From the NCBI RefSeq assembly GCF_000723465.1, contig NZ_HF545616.1:1302001-1366000 (forward strand): a stretch of DNA of 64,000 nt, given 5' to 3'. This DNA comes from Ruminococcus bicirculans (ex Wegman et al. 2014) (lineage in GTDB: Bacteria > Bacillota > Clostridia > Oscillospirales > Ruminococcaceae). The translations under genes and the position numbers were made by a program. The notes under the pieces were generated by a model that saw only the letters and a program-made list of their open reading frames with translations, made no database searches and had not been told where the DNA came from. This document shows positions 8,512-17,049 of this stretch, piece after piece. The number at the start of each line of letters is the position of its first letter. Within the stretch, counting starts at the first letter, position 1.

Positions 8512-9735
8512 ATGTCAATAATTAATTCATTTCTTGATACCATGGCGTCTTTGGCGTCACAGTCGGGTTTTGCGGGTTTCCTCGTAGACGGCGGCTGGAA
8601 AAATATCATAATGATACTTATTTCATTCGTATTTATGTATCTGGCTATTGCAAAGGGCTTTGAGCCGCTTCTGCTTTTGCCTATCTCATTCGGTATGCTG
8701 CTTACAAACCTGCCATACGCTGAGATGTATCATCCAGACTTCTGGAACTACAAAACGGTTGCAGGCAATGACCACTATATAGATTACGGTCAGATACTTC
8801 AAAAGGGTGGTCTGTTGGATATTCTTTACATGGGCGTTAAGCTTCAGATCTATCCACCACTCATATTCCTTGGAATCGGTGCAATGACAGACTTTGGTCC
8901 GCTGATCGCAAGCCCTAAGAGCTTTCTTATGGGTGCTGCTGCACAGGGCGGTATCTTCTTTACATTCATCGGTGCGGCTCTCTTCGGCATGAGTGCTGCT
9001 GAGTGCGGTTCTATTGCTATCATCGGCGGTGCTGATGGTCCTACATCTATTTATGTATCTTCAAGACTTCTAACCTCAAACAGTAATATCGGCGTTGGTA
9101 CTATTGCACTTGCAGCCTATACATATATGGCTCTTGTTCCTATTATCCAGCCGCCTATCATGAAGGCTCTTACAACAAAGAAAGAGCGTTCTGTAGTAAT
9201 GGGTCAGCTAAGACCTGTTTCTAAGGTAGAAAAGCTTATTTTCCCTATCCTCGTAACTATCGTTATCTCACTCATGGTTCCTTCAGCAGCTCCACTGGTT
9301 GGTATGCTCATGTTTGGTAACCTTCTTAAAGAGAGTGGCGTCTGCGACAGACTTGTTAAGACTGCTCAGAACGAGCTTATGAACATCATCACTATCTTCC
9401 TTGGTGTAACAGTTGGTGCAACAACACAGGCAGATAAGATCATGAACATTCAGTTTGCAGAAGTTATGGCACTTGGCGTTGTGGCATTCTCAATTGGTAC
9501 AGCCTGCGGCGTACTTCTTGGTAAGCTTATGTATGTTCTTTCAGGTCACAAGATCAATCCTCTTATCGGTTCAGCAGGTGTATCTGCCGTTCCAATGGCA
9601 GCTCGTATCTCTCAGAAGGTCGGTCAGCAGGAAGTTCCTACAAACTATCTGTTGATGCACGCTATGGGTCCTAATGTTGCCGGCGTTATCGGTTCAGCCG
9701 TTGCTGCTGGTGTTCTTCTTACAATTGTAAGATAA
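8512..9735 (+). CDS. oadB: Sodium-translocating decarboxylase beta subunit
   Basis: A 407-residue polytopic membrane protein of the OadB/MmdB/GcdB family, the part that couples decarboxylation of carboxybiotin to sodium export. The family signature GGADGPTS is at 172-179; its Asp takes part in sodium and proton handling in the Klebsiella enzyme. Length is typical. It follows the gamma-like gene and ends in a strong terminator. The substrate (oxaloacetate, methylmalonyl-CoA or glutaconyl-CoA) cannot be read from the beta subunit, but an OadA homolog at 34.3 kb favours oxaloacetate. Codon use is strongly biased, which suggests high expression. Confidence 0.93.
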   Translation: MSIINSFLDTMASLASQSGFAGFLVDGGWKNIIMILISFVFMYLAIAKGFEPLLLLPISFGMLLTNLPYAEMYHPDFWNYKTVAGNDHYIDYGQILQKGGLLDILYMGVKLQIYPPLIFLGIGAMTDFGPLIASPKSFLMGAAAQGGIFFTFIGAALFGMSAAECGSIAIIGGADGPTSIYVSSRLLTSNSNIGVGTIALAAYTYMALVPIIQPPIMKALTTKKERSVVMGQLRPVSKVEKLIFPILVTIVISLMVPSAAPLVGMLMFGNLLKESGVCDRLVKTAQNELMNIITIFLGVTVGATTQADKIMNIQFAEVMALGVVAFSIGTACGVLLGKLMYVLSGHKINPLIGSAGVSAVPMAARISQKVGQQEVPTNYLLMHAMGPNVAGVIGSAVAAGVLLTIVR

Positions 9736-9749
9736 GATCAGAAATTTTT

Positions 9750-9780
9750 CGGGACGATGAAAAGCATCGTCCCGATTTTT
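9750..9780 (+). terminator. Terminator after oadB
   Basis: CGGGACGATG, five-base loop, CATCGTCCCG then A and five T. Confidence 0.95.
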
Positions 9781-9803
9781 GTGTATAGTTTAGGAGAGTT
9801 GAT

Positions 9804-10388
9804 ATGTCAGAAAGTAAATTTTTTGCAGTGATATCCCGTATGAAATATATAAATCGTTGGGCACTTATGAGAAACACGATCAATGAGAATATTAGCGAGC
9901 ATTCCCTTGAAGTTGCTTTTATCGCACATGTGCTTGCACTTATCAGAAATAAGCGATTTGGCGGTAATGTTTCTCCTGAGAGATGTGCGCTGCTTGCTAT
10001 GTATCATGATGTCACCGAGATAATCACAGGTGACTTGCCTACGCCTATAAAATATTACAGCCATGAGATAAAGGGCGCATATGATGAGATCGAGCAGAAA
10101 GCCAAAAATACTCTGGTGTCTTATCTTCCTGATGATCTGAAAGAGGACTTTGAGCCGCTTTTCTGTAAAACTCCACAGGAAGAAGAAGCATGGACTCTTG
10201 TTAAAGCGGCTGATAAGCTTTCTGCACTTATAAAGTGCCTTGAAGAAAGACAAATGGGAAATACTGATTTTGCATCAGCTGAAAAATCTACACTTGAATC
10301 TATTGTCGCAATGAATATTCCAGAAGCAAATGTTTTTCTTGATGAATTTATTCCAGCTTATACATTAACTCTTGACGAACAAGCTTGA
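9804..10388 (+). CDS. yfbR: 5'-deoxynucleotidase YfbR family (HD domain)
   Basis: A 194-residue HD-domain phosphohydrolase that removes phosphate from deoxyribonucleoside monophosphates. The key residues stand at the same numbers as in E. coli YfbR: R18 and W19 for the base, H33, H68, D69 and D137 for the metal, and E72 and D77 in TEIITGDLPTP. The ATG has AGGAGAG upstream. The stop codon overlaps the -35 box of the next gene's promoter, so transcription of this gene and rpe is tightly packed. Confidence 0.93.
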   Translation: MSESKFFAVISRMKYINRWALMRNTINENISEHSLEVAFIAHVLALIRNKRFGGNVSPERCALLAMYHDVTEIITGDLPTPIKYYSHEIKGAYDEIEQKAKNTLVSYLPDDLKEDFEPLFCKTPQEEEAWTLVKAADKLSALIKCLEERQMGNTDFASAEKSTLESIVAMNIPEANVFLDEFIPAYTLTLDEQA

Positions 10389-10413
10389 CAATGCCCCAGT
10401 GGTGTTGTATAAT
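10385..10413 (+). promoter_or_regulatory. Promoter of rpe
   Basis: -35 TTGACA (10385-10390), 17-base spacer, -10 TATAAT (10408-10413): a perfect consensus. The -35 includes the TGA stop of yfbR. Confidence 0.93.
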
Positions 10414-10474
10414 AGAAACTGAAATTATAGGACAATATTAAGTGGGAAGATATTGAATTAACGGAGGCTTTCAA

Positions 10475-11128
10475 TTGGATATTATCGTTTCTGCGTCGCT
10501 GCTTGCCTGCGACTTTTCAAACCTTGCGTTCGAGATAAAGCGTGCTGAGGACGCTGGTGTTGACTGGATTCATTATGATGTCATGGACGGAATGTTTGTG
10601 AGAAATATAAGTTTTGGCGAACCGCTTTTGAAAAGTGTGGGCAAAAGCATAACTATTCCAATAGACGTTCATCTCATGATTTGCGATCCTATCAGATATA
10701 TTGACAACTACGCAGATCTTGGAGCTGACCTTATAACTTTTCATTATGAGGCGGCTGATGATCCGCAAGCTGTTATTGACAAAATACATTCGAGGGGGAT
10801 CAAGGCAGGAATCTCCATTAAGCCTGCAACACCTGTAAGTGCGATCCAGCCATTTCTTAAATCTGTTGATATGGTACTCGTTATGACAGTAAACCCAGGT
10901 TTTGGCGGTCAAAAGTTTATTCCTGACACTCTTGAAAAAATAAGCGAAGTGAGATATCTAATTGACCAGACGGAAAGGGATATCAGACTTCAGGTTGACG
11001 GTGGCGTAAATCTCGAAACTGCTGGTTTGCTTAAAGAATCGGGTGCAGATACTTTAGTAACGGGAACATATGCTTTTAAGGCAAACGATATGCCAGAGGC
11101 TGTTAAGCTTCTAAGAGAAATAGTTTAG
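10475..11128 (+). CDS. rpe: Ribulose-phosphate 3-epimerase
   Basis: A 217-residue TIM-barrel enzyme that interconverts ribulose 5-phosphate and xylulose 5-phosphate in the pentose phosphate pathway. Conserved residues visible are SASLLACDFSNL at the N-terminus, H33 and D35 (WIHYDVMDG), H66 (VHLM), the phosphate-binding NPGFGGQ at 140-146, and D175 (QVDGGVN). It starts at TTG 10475 with GGAGG (10463-10467) upstream. The gene converges on the MecA-like gene and the two reading frames overlap by 18 bases. Confidence 0.96.
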   Translation: MDIIVSASLLACDFSNLAFEIKRAEDAGVDWIHYDVMDGMFVRNISFGEPLLKSVGKSITIPIDVHLMICDPIRYIDNYADLGADLITFHYEAADDPQAVIDKIHSRGIKAGISIKPATPVSAIQPFLKSVDMVLVMTVNPGFGGQKFIPDTLEKISEVRYLIDQTERDIRLQVDGGVNLETAGLLKESGADTLVTGTYAFKANDMPEAVKLLREIV

Positions 11129-11647
11129 TTTTTCAAAAGGAGTACTGCTCAATAATGGGCTGTACTCCTTTATTTTGTTTATAATCACGTTGTCAGCAGC
11201 ACAGGTTTTCAGTAAAGCTTTTTTCGCAACTGTTGAGCGTGCGTATCCTATGGTGAAGATTAGAGCATGACCACTAGGAAGCTGATACAGACTGCTTTTT
11301 ATAATCTTTTCGGAGTATTTTTGGTTTATTTCAGTGGCTTTTGATATTAGCTCGTTTGGATCGTAGCTGATTATGGCAAGTTCAGTGGTGTGATGATTGT
11401 CGTTTTTAGGTAGTATAAAATATATGTTTATTGTTTCTTCACTTGTCAAAGCAACATCAACTTCAATATTTCCTTCGGATATTTTTATAAGTCCTGCCTC
11501 CTTGAGTATAAACATGAGTTCAGATAAAAAATCTTTGCTTCTTTTGTTGTTTTTCTCAAAATCTTCAAAGGATATATTCATTATCCGCATATCATTTTCG
11601 TTAAGAATAACTTTTATTTCATACTCTGACAGCCTTTTTATCTCCAA
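11111..11647 (-). CDS. MecA-like adaptor protein
   Basis: About 178 residues; the N-terminus (MEIKRLSEYEIKVILNENDM) follows the MecA pattern of a short beta strand and the x-I-x-R-x-S start. MecA proteins bring substrates to the ClpC protease and in Bacillus restrain competence by targeting ComK. Length is shorter than B. subtilis MecA (218). TTG 11647 is chosen: AAGGGG stands eight bases before it and the resulting N-terminus fits the family, whereas GTG 11656 touches the ribosome site. That site is buried in a long inverted repeat. The 3' end overlaps rpe and contains the rpe terminator. Confidence 0.72.
   Translation of the reverse strand: MEIKRLSEYEIKVILNENDMRIMNISFEDFEKNNKRSKDFLSELMFILKEAGLIKISEGNIEVDVALTSEETINIYFILPKNDNHHTTELAIISYDPNELISKATEINQKYSEKIIKSSLYQLPSGHALIFTIGYARSTVAKKALLKTCAADNVIINKIKEYSPLLSSTPFEKLNYFS
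11136..11178 (+). terminator. rpe terminator inside the MecA-like coding sequence
   Basis: AAAGGAGTAC (11136-11145) pairs with GTACTCCTTT (11162-11171), with an inner GCTC/GGGC extension, then TATTTTGTTT. The same bases encode C-terminal residues of the minus-strand gene. Confidence 0.85.
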
Positions 11648-11653
11648 AACAAA

Positions 11654-11707
11654 CACCCCTTATGTATAATGTCAGTCTGTGCTGTATCATTATACTCATA
11701 AAGGGTG
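11654..11707 (-). promoter_or_regulatory. Long inverted repeat over the MecA-like ribosome site
   Basis: Arms 11654-11671 and 11688-11707 are near-perfect reverse complements (CACCC..TATAATG type), with a 16-base loop. On the minus-strand RNA the AAGGGG ribosome site of the MecA-like gene is in the 3' arm, and a T-rich stretch follows. It lies between the ABC-F stop and the MecA-like start, so it can act as ABC-F terminator and as a lid on translation. A TATAAT occurs in each arm. Confidence 0.75.
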
Positions 11708-11725
11708 ATTTCTGTGAAAATTTGT

Positions 11726-13669
11726 TTATGAAAGCTGGTCGGAAAGCTCAGCCCACTCGTCCATTTTCTGGTCAAGGGCGGTTTTGGCTTCTTCAAGCTC
11801 TTTGCATTTCTCGCTCATTTTGCTGTAGTCAGAAGCTATCTCAGGGTCAGATATGGCATTTTCAAGCTCAAATATAAGAACTTCTGTGTCTTCGATCTCC
11901 TTTTCAAGTTCTCTTATGCGGTTGCGTTTTTGAGCGTCAGCGGCACGCTGTTCCTTACTGCGATATTGTTTTGCTTTGTTTTCTTTGTACGCTTTTTCCT
12001 CTTCAGCACGCTTTATCTCTGCTTCGCTCTGCATCTTGAGCTGACGGGCAGCGTTCACCGCTTCGCTGTATGCGTCAAAGTTGCCCTCGTATGAGTTCAC
12101 CTCGTCATGTTTTATCTCTATTATCCTGCTTGCTACTTTGTTGAGTAGATATCTGTCATGAGATACAAGGATTATCGTTCCACCAAACTCAGCCAGTGCG
12201 TCCTCAAGAACTTCCTTTGTGCTTAGGTCAAGATGGTTTGTAGGCTCGTCAAGCACAAGTACATTTCCACGATTGAGAGCCATTATGGCAAAGCAAAGCT
12301 TCGCCCTTTCGCCACCGCTGAGAACCGAAATAGGCTTGAACACATTCTCGCCTGTAAGCAGAACTGCACCTAGCACGCTTCTTGCCTGTTGTTCTGATAA
12401 TCTTGGATAGCGATCCATTATTTCTTCAAGCACTGTCTTATGGGGATCAAGTATAGCGTGTTCCTGTTCAAAATAGGATATTTTCACGTTTCCGCCCCAG
12501 CTTATATTGCCGCCCTCATGTGGGATAATGCCTTGGATAAGTTTCAGTATGGAAGTTTTACCGATACCGTTCGCACCGATTATAGCAACGTGCTCTCCAC
12601 GGCGAACGTTCATGGTAAGTGACTTTATAAGCTCCTTTTTGTCAGCACCTTCGCCAACAACCAGTGGACAGTCAACAACTCGCACGATATCCTTTGTTGG
12701 TTCAATATCATATTCAAGCTTTATCTTGGGCGGCTTTGAGTACATAAGCGGTTTGTCGATTCGCTCGATACGGTCAAGCATATGCTGTCTTGACTTCGCC
12801 ATTTTTGAGGTTGACGCCCTGACGAGATTTTTCGCCACATAGTCCTCAAGCTTTGCTATCTCTTTTTGCTGTGCCTCATATTCTTTGAGCTGACGCTCTG
12901 AGTTCATTTTCTTTTGCACAAGATAGGAGGAATAGTCCCCTCGATATGAAGTGAGCCTGCCTTGTTCTATCTCACATATTCTCGTACAGACCTTGTTTAG
13001 AAAATATCTGTCGTGTGAAACTATGATTATTGCACCCTTGTAGCCTTTGAGATAGTCCTCTAACCACATGAGCGTTTCAAAATCAAGGTGGTTGGTAGGC
13101 TCGTCAAGTATAAGCAGATTAGGTTCTTCAAGAAGAAGCTTAGCCAGTGCAAGACGTGTTTTTTCACCGCCTGAAAGGGTAGAGATGACTCTGTCTGTAG
13201 GTGTTGAGCCAAATCCCATGCCGTTAAGCACCTGCTTTATTTTTACATCTATCCTATATCCGTCCCGAGCCTCAAAGTATGAAGAAAGCTCGGCATATTC
13301 GTGGCTTATACTGTCAATATCTCCGCCATATGCCATTTTCTTTTCAAGGATTTTCATTTTATCCAGTGTTTCAAGGAGGGGAGCGAAAGCGTTCTTCATT
13401 TCCTCACCGATGGTAAGTTCAGAATTAAGTCCGCTGTTCTGCCTTAAAAAACCAATTGAAGCCTTGCCTGCGATATTCACAGAGCCTAGTCCTTCGGGGG
13501 TCTTGTCATAACCCTCACTGCCTGTAATGATGTTAAGCAGGGTAGACTTTCCGCATCCGTTTATGCCGATAAGTCCAACGGCTTCTCTGTCTTCAACTGT
13601 AAAATTTATATCCTTGAGCAGTGCTTGCCCATTGAAATATTTGTAAAGATGTTCAACATTCAATAACAT
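11726..13669 (-). CDS. ABC-F family ATPase
   Basis: A 647-residue protein with two ABC ATPase domains and no membrane segments, the ABC-F class that acts on ribosomes (translation factors and antibiotic protection). Domain 1 has Walker A GINGCGKST near residue 37, signature LSGGEKTRLALAKLL and Walker B LLILDEPTNHLDFET; domain 2 has GANGIGKTS, LSGGERAKLCFA and VLVLDEPTNHLD. Between them is the basic interdomain linker. The C-terminal 80 residues form a Lys/Glu-rich coiled coil of the Uup/YdiF kind. ATG 13669 with AGGAG upstream is the start; a TTG seven codons earlier has no ribosome site. Whether it gives resistance cannot be told. Confidence 0.93.
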   Translation of the reverse strand: MLLNVEHLYKYFNGQALLKDINFTVEDREAVGLIGINGCGKSTLLNIITGSEGYDKTPEGLGSVNIAGKASIGFLRQNSGLNSELTIGEEMKNAFAPLLETLDKMKILEKKMAYGGDIDSISHEYAELSSYFEARDGYRIDVKIKQVLNGMGFGSTPTDRVISTLSGGEKTRLALAKLLLEEPNLLILDEPTNHLDFETLMWLEDYLKGYKGAIIIVSHDRYFLNKVCTRICEIEQGRLTSYRGDYSSYLVQKKMNSERQLKEYEAQQKEIAKLEDYVAKNLVRASTSKMAKSRQHMLDRIERIDKPLMYSKPPKIKLEYDIEPTKDIVRVVDCPLVVGEGADKKELIKSLTMNVRRGEHVAIIGANGIGKTSILKLIQGIIPHEGGNISWGGNVKISYFEQEHAILDPHKTVLEEIMDRYPRLSEQQARSVLGAVLLTGENVFKPISVLSGGERAKLCFAIMALNRGNVLVLDEPTNHLDLSTKEVLEDALAEFGGTIILVSHDRYLLNKVASRIIEIKHDEVNSYEGNFDAYSEAVNAARQLKMQSEAEIKRAEEEKAYKENKAKQYRSKEQRAADAQKRNRIRELEKEIEDTEVLIFELENAISDPEIASDYSKMSEKCKELEEAKTALDQKMDEWAELSDQLS

Positions 13670-13702
13670 TGTATATTTCTCCTGTAACAATTATCAGAAC
13701 TT

Positions 13703-13731
13703 ATTATACACTATTTTCTTCTTGATTTCAA
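13703..13731 (-). promoter_or_regulatory. Promoter of the ABC-F gene
   Basis: Minus strand: -35 TTGAAA (13726-13731), 17-base spacer, -10 TATAAT (13703-13708). Confidence 0.88.
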
Positions 13732-13800
13732 CCTTTTTTATTTTATTGCCACACTTATGCCATGCTTAATAAAAAAATATGAAAAAAGTGCGTAAAACTA

Positions 13801-13829
13801 TGTACTTTTTGATCGAGATGTGGTATAAT
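13801..13829 (+). promoter_or_regulatory. Extended -10 promoter of the polyamine cluster
   Basis: TGGTATAAT at 13821-13829 is an extended -10 element. The -35 region (TGTACT, 13801-13806, 17-base spacing) is poor, as is usual for extended -10 promoters. Confidence 0.68.
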
Positions 13830-13889
13830 GAAAACAAGTCTATAATTTTAGTCTTGATAGGCTGATTATTTTATCCGAAAGGACGGGTG

Positions 13890-14702
13890 ATGTTAGGGTT
13901 GGAGCAGAAGCTTTCTTTGTATGGTTTTAATAATCTAACCAAGACCCTTAGCTTTAACATATATGATGTATGTTATGCCAAAACTGAAAGAGAACAAAAG
14001 GAATATATTGCTTATATTGACGAGCAGTATAATTCAGAGAGACTTACGAAAATTCTTTGCGACGTTACTGAGATGATAGGCGCAAGGATACTTAATATAT
14101 CAAAACAGGATTATGAGCCGCAGGGTGCGTCTGTGAACGTGCTTATTGCTGAAAAAGCCCTCGATGAGGACAGTATCGACCCTTCGTGCAATCAAGGAAA
14201 AATAGGCGGCGATGTGCCTGAAATGATACACGCTCACCTTGACAAAAGCCATGTAACTGTTCACACATTTCCTGAATATCACCCAGACAACTCCATTTCC
14301 ACATTCCGAGTGGATATAGATGTTTCTACTTGCGGAACTATTTCTCCGCTAAACGCACTGAATTATCTTATCAGCAGCTTTGACTCTGATATTATAACTA
14401 TTGATTACCGAGTAAGAGGCTTTACGCGAGATGTTTTGGGAAAAAAGTTTTTTATAGATCACAAGATAACTTCGATTCAGGATTATATAGATAAAAATAC
14501 GCTGACTAAATATGACGCTATAGACGTCAATGTTTACCAGTCGAACATTTTCCATACCAAGCTTCTCATTAAGGATATCGACTTGCAGAATTATCTTTTC
14601 AAGCAGGACGTATATGAGCTTACGCCGAAGCAAAGGCTTGACATAACAGATAGTCTGCGCCGTGAGATGATCGAGATATACAGCGGCATGAACATATACT
14701 GA
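13890..14702 (+). CDS. speD: S-adenosylmethionine decarboxylase proenzyme
   Basis: About 270 residues, the length of the E. coli-type SpeD. It supplies decarboxylated AdoMet, the aminopropyl donor for spermidine. The self-cleavage site is in [14 protein letters not shown]; Ser120 becomes the pyruvoyl group, and the His and Cys ([15 protein letters not shown]) typical of the family follow. ATG 13890 has AAAGGA six bases upstream; GTG 13887 is three bases closer and less likely. It is the first gene of the polyamine cluster. Confidence 0.94.
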   Translation: MLGLEQKLSLYGFNNLTKTLSFNIYDVCYAKTEREQKEYIAYIDEQYNSERLTKILCDVTEMIGARILNISKQDYEPQGASVNVLIAEKALDEDSIDPSCNQGKIGGDVPEMIHAHLDKSHVTVHTFPEYHPDNSISTFRVDIDVSTCGTISPLNALNYLISSFDSDIITIDYRVRGFTRDVLGKKFFIDHKITSIQDYIDKNTLTKYDAIDVNVYQSNIFHTKLLIKDIDLQNYLFKQDVYELTPKQRLDITDSLRREMIEIYSGMNIY

Positions 14703-14718
14703 TAAGGTAGTGATAGAT

Positions 14719-16170
14719 TTGAACTTAACACAGAATAATGCACCTGTGTATGAGGCTTTAAAAAAACATATGAGGAACAGAGTGGTGCGTCTTGACGTAC
14801 CTGGTCACAAGGGCGGAAGAATGAATAAAGAGCTTCGTGACTTTTTGGGCGTGGATTGTCTGAAGTGCGATGTGAACTCCATGAAGCCACTTGACAACCT
14901 TTGTCACCCTGTTTCTGTGATAAAAGATGCTGAAATGCTTGCCGCTGAGGCTTTTGGTGCAAAGCACGCTTTCTTTATAGTAAATGGTACTACTGCTGCA
15001 GTCCAGACGATGATATTTACAAGCTGTAAGGCAGGAGATAAGATAATAATGCCGAGAAACGTTCACAGAAGTGCTATCAATGCACTTGTTGTGTGCGGTG
15101 CTATACCTGTTTATGTAAATCCAGGCACAAACAAACAACTTGGAATACCTCTTGGAATGTCCGTTAAGGACGTTGAAAAAGCTATCAAGGAAAATCCTGA
15201 TGCAAAGGCTGTTTTGGTGAACAACCCGACTTATTACGGAATTTGCTCTGATATAAAAAGCATCGTCAAGCTTGCCCATGAGCATGGTATGTTGGTGCTT
15301 GCGGACGAAGCACATGGCACTCACCTTTATTTTGGTGAGGGTCTGCCTTGCTCTGCAATGGCGGCAGGAGCGGATATGGCGGCAGTATCAATACACAAAA
15401 CAGGAGGAAGCCTAACGCAGTCATCGCTCCTTCTTTGTGCAGACACTGTTTCAGAGGGTTACGTAAGACAGATAATTAACCTCACTCAGACCACAAGCGG
15501 CTCTTATCTGCTTATGGTATCCCTTGACCTTGCAAGAAAAAATCTTGCGCTCAACGGCAAGGAACTTTTTAAAAAGGCAGTTGACTATGCCGATTATGCA
15601 AGGGAAGAGATAAATAAGATAGGTGGCTATTACGCTTTCGGTCGGGAGCTTGAAAATGGTGATGATATCTTCGCATTTGACAGCACAAAGCTTTCTGTTC
15701 ACACAAGAGCCATGGGATTGGCAGGCGTTGAGGTCTATGACATTCTCCGTGACGATTACGACATTCAGATAGAGTTCGGTGATATCGGAAATATACTTGC
15801 TATAGTTTCCGCAGGAGATAGAGAGCTTGAGATAGAGCGTTTTATATCCGCACTTTCCGAAATTAAAAGGCTTTATTCAAAAGACCCGTCAGGAATGTTT
15901 GACCACGAATATATCAATCCTATCGTTGAGATACCGCCGCAGCAAGCTTTCTACAGCGAGAAAAAATCAGTGCCTATAGAAGAAAGCAACGGTATGATAT
16001 GCGGAGAGTTTGTTATGTGCTATCCTCCGGGAATACCTATCCTTGCCCCTGGTGAGAAGATAACTTCCGACATACTTAATTATATCGCATACTGTAAAGA
16101 AAAGGGCTGTTTTCTTACAGGTACGGAGGATCTTGAGATAAACAACATAAACGTAGTGGTAAATTCATAG
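14719..16170 (+). CDS. speA: Orn/Lys/Arg decarboxylase, probably arginine decarboxylase
   Basis: About 483 residues, a fold-type I PLP enzyme of the Bacillus SpeA class. Visible motifs are the N-terminal LDVPGHKGG, the PLP aspartate region LADEAHGTHLYFG and the Schiff-base lysine in AVSIHKTGGSLTQSS. Family members decarboxylate arginine, lysine or ornithine; the agmatinase two genes on makes arginine the likely substrate, giving agmatine. TTG 14719 is chosen because AAGGTAGTGAT before it matches the anti-Shine-Dalgarno over a long stretch at proper spacing; GTG 14710 lies inside that match. Confidence 0.88.
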   Translation: MNLTQNNAPVYEALKKHMRNRVVRLDVPGHKGGRMNKELRDFLGVDCLKCDVNSMKPLDNLCHPVSVIKDAEMLAAEAFGAKHAFFIVNGTTAAVQTMIFTSCKAGDKIIMPRNVHRSAINALVVCGAIPVYVNPGTNKQLGIPLGMSVKDVEKAIKENPDAKAVLVNNPTYYGICSDIKSIVKLAHEHGMLVLADEAHGTHLYFGEGLPCSAMAAGADMAAVSIHKTGGSLTQSSLLLCADTVSEGYVRQIINLTQTTSGSYLLMVSLDLARKNLALNGKELFKKAVDYADYAREEINKIGGYYAFGRELENGDDIFAFDSTKLSVHTRAMGLAGVEVYDILRDDYDIQIEFGDIGNILAIVSAGDRELEIERFISALSEIKRLYSKDPSGMFDHEYINPIVEIPPQQAFYSEKKSVPIEESNGMICGEFVMCYPPGIPILAPGEKITSDILNYIAYCKEKGCFLTGTEDLEINNINVVVNS

Positions 16171-16186
16171 AGAGGAGATACATTTT

Positions 16187-17038
16187 ATGGATCTTTGGTT
16201 TACTGAGAAACATACGGACGATGTTAATTTCACCATTCGTGTAAAAAAACAGCTTTATTCTAAAAAAAGCTATTATCAGGAAATAGACGTTTTTGACACA
16301 TATGAGTTCGGCAGGGTATTAGTGCTTGACGGCTTTATAATGCTTACCGAAAAGGACGAGTTCATCTATCATGAAATGGTAACTGCAGTTCCTATGGCGG
16401 TCAATCCTGAGATAAAAAAGGTGCTTGTTATTGGTGCGGGGGACGGTGGAACTATCCGTGAGCTTTGCAGATATAACACTATTGAAAAGATAGATATGGT
16501 GGAGATAGATGAGCAGGTAGTAAATGTGTGCAAGGAGTATCTTCCACAGACAGCCTGTGCATTTGACGACCCTAGACTTACCCTCTATATTGAGGACGGT
16601 CTGAAATTCGTTCGCCGCAAGGAAAATGAATATGACCTTATTATAGTTGATTCAACTGACCCGTTTGGACCTGGAGAGGGACTTTTTACAAAAGAATTTT
16701 ACGGCAACTGCTCAAAGGCGCTCACAGATCAGGGAATATTGATAAACCAACATGAAAGCACTTATTATGATTCCTATGTGGATATGGTAAAGCGCACACA
16801 CAGAAGAATAGGCAGTGCGTTTCCAGTTTCAATGGTCTATCAGACACATATACCTACCTATCCGTCTGGTCATTGGCTTTTCGGCTTTGCTTCGAAAAAT
16901 CTTCACCCTATATATGACCTTAAGGCTGATGAGTGGAAAAAATTCGGCATAAAGACAAGATATTATAACACAGAGCTTCACAAGGGCTGTTTCGCACTGC
17001 CAAATTACGTCCTTGATGTACTTGAGGACTGTGACTAA
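16187..17038 (+). CDS. speE: Spermidine synthase
   Basis: A 283-residue aminopropyltransferase that moves the aminopropyl group from decarboxylated AdoMet to putrescine. Motifs seen: YQEIDVFDTYEFGRVLVLDG, the nucleotide site VLVIGAGDGGTIREL, the acidic VEIDEQVV, and the catalytic region LIIVDSTDPFGPGEGLF. Ribosome site GAGAGGAGA. It follows the decarboxylase by 16 bases and precedes agmatinase by 11, so it is clearly in an operon. Confidence 0.96.
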   Translation: MDLWFTEKHTDDVNFTIRVKKQLYSKKSYYQEIDVFDTYEFGRVLVLDGFIMLTEKDEFIYHEMVTAVPMAVNPEIKKVLVIGAGDGGTIRELCRYNTIEKIDMVEIDEQVVNVCKEYLPQTACAFDDPRLTLYIEDGLKFVRRKENEYDLIIVDSTDPFGPGEGLFTKEFYGNCSKALTDQGILINQHESTYYDSYVDMVKRTHRRIGSAFPVSMVYQTHIPTYPSGHWLFGFASKNLHPIYDLKADEWKKFGIKTRYYNTELHKGCFALPNYVLDVLEDCD

Positions 17039-17049
17039 AGGAGAGAAGT

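Noticed and set aside
7992-8609. Minus-strand frame of 205 codons opposite the OadG-type gene
   Set aside because: It covers the promoter and two plus-strand starts, has low-complexity Cys/Ser content and no ribosome site.
11726-13669. ABC-F gene as an antibiotic resistance determinant
   Set aside because: General ABC-F features are present, but the sequence resembles housekeeping Uup/YdiF types and nothing shows resistance.
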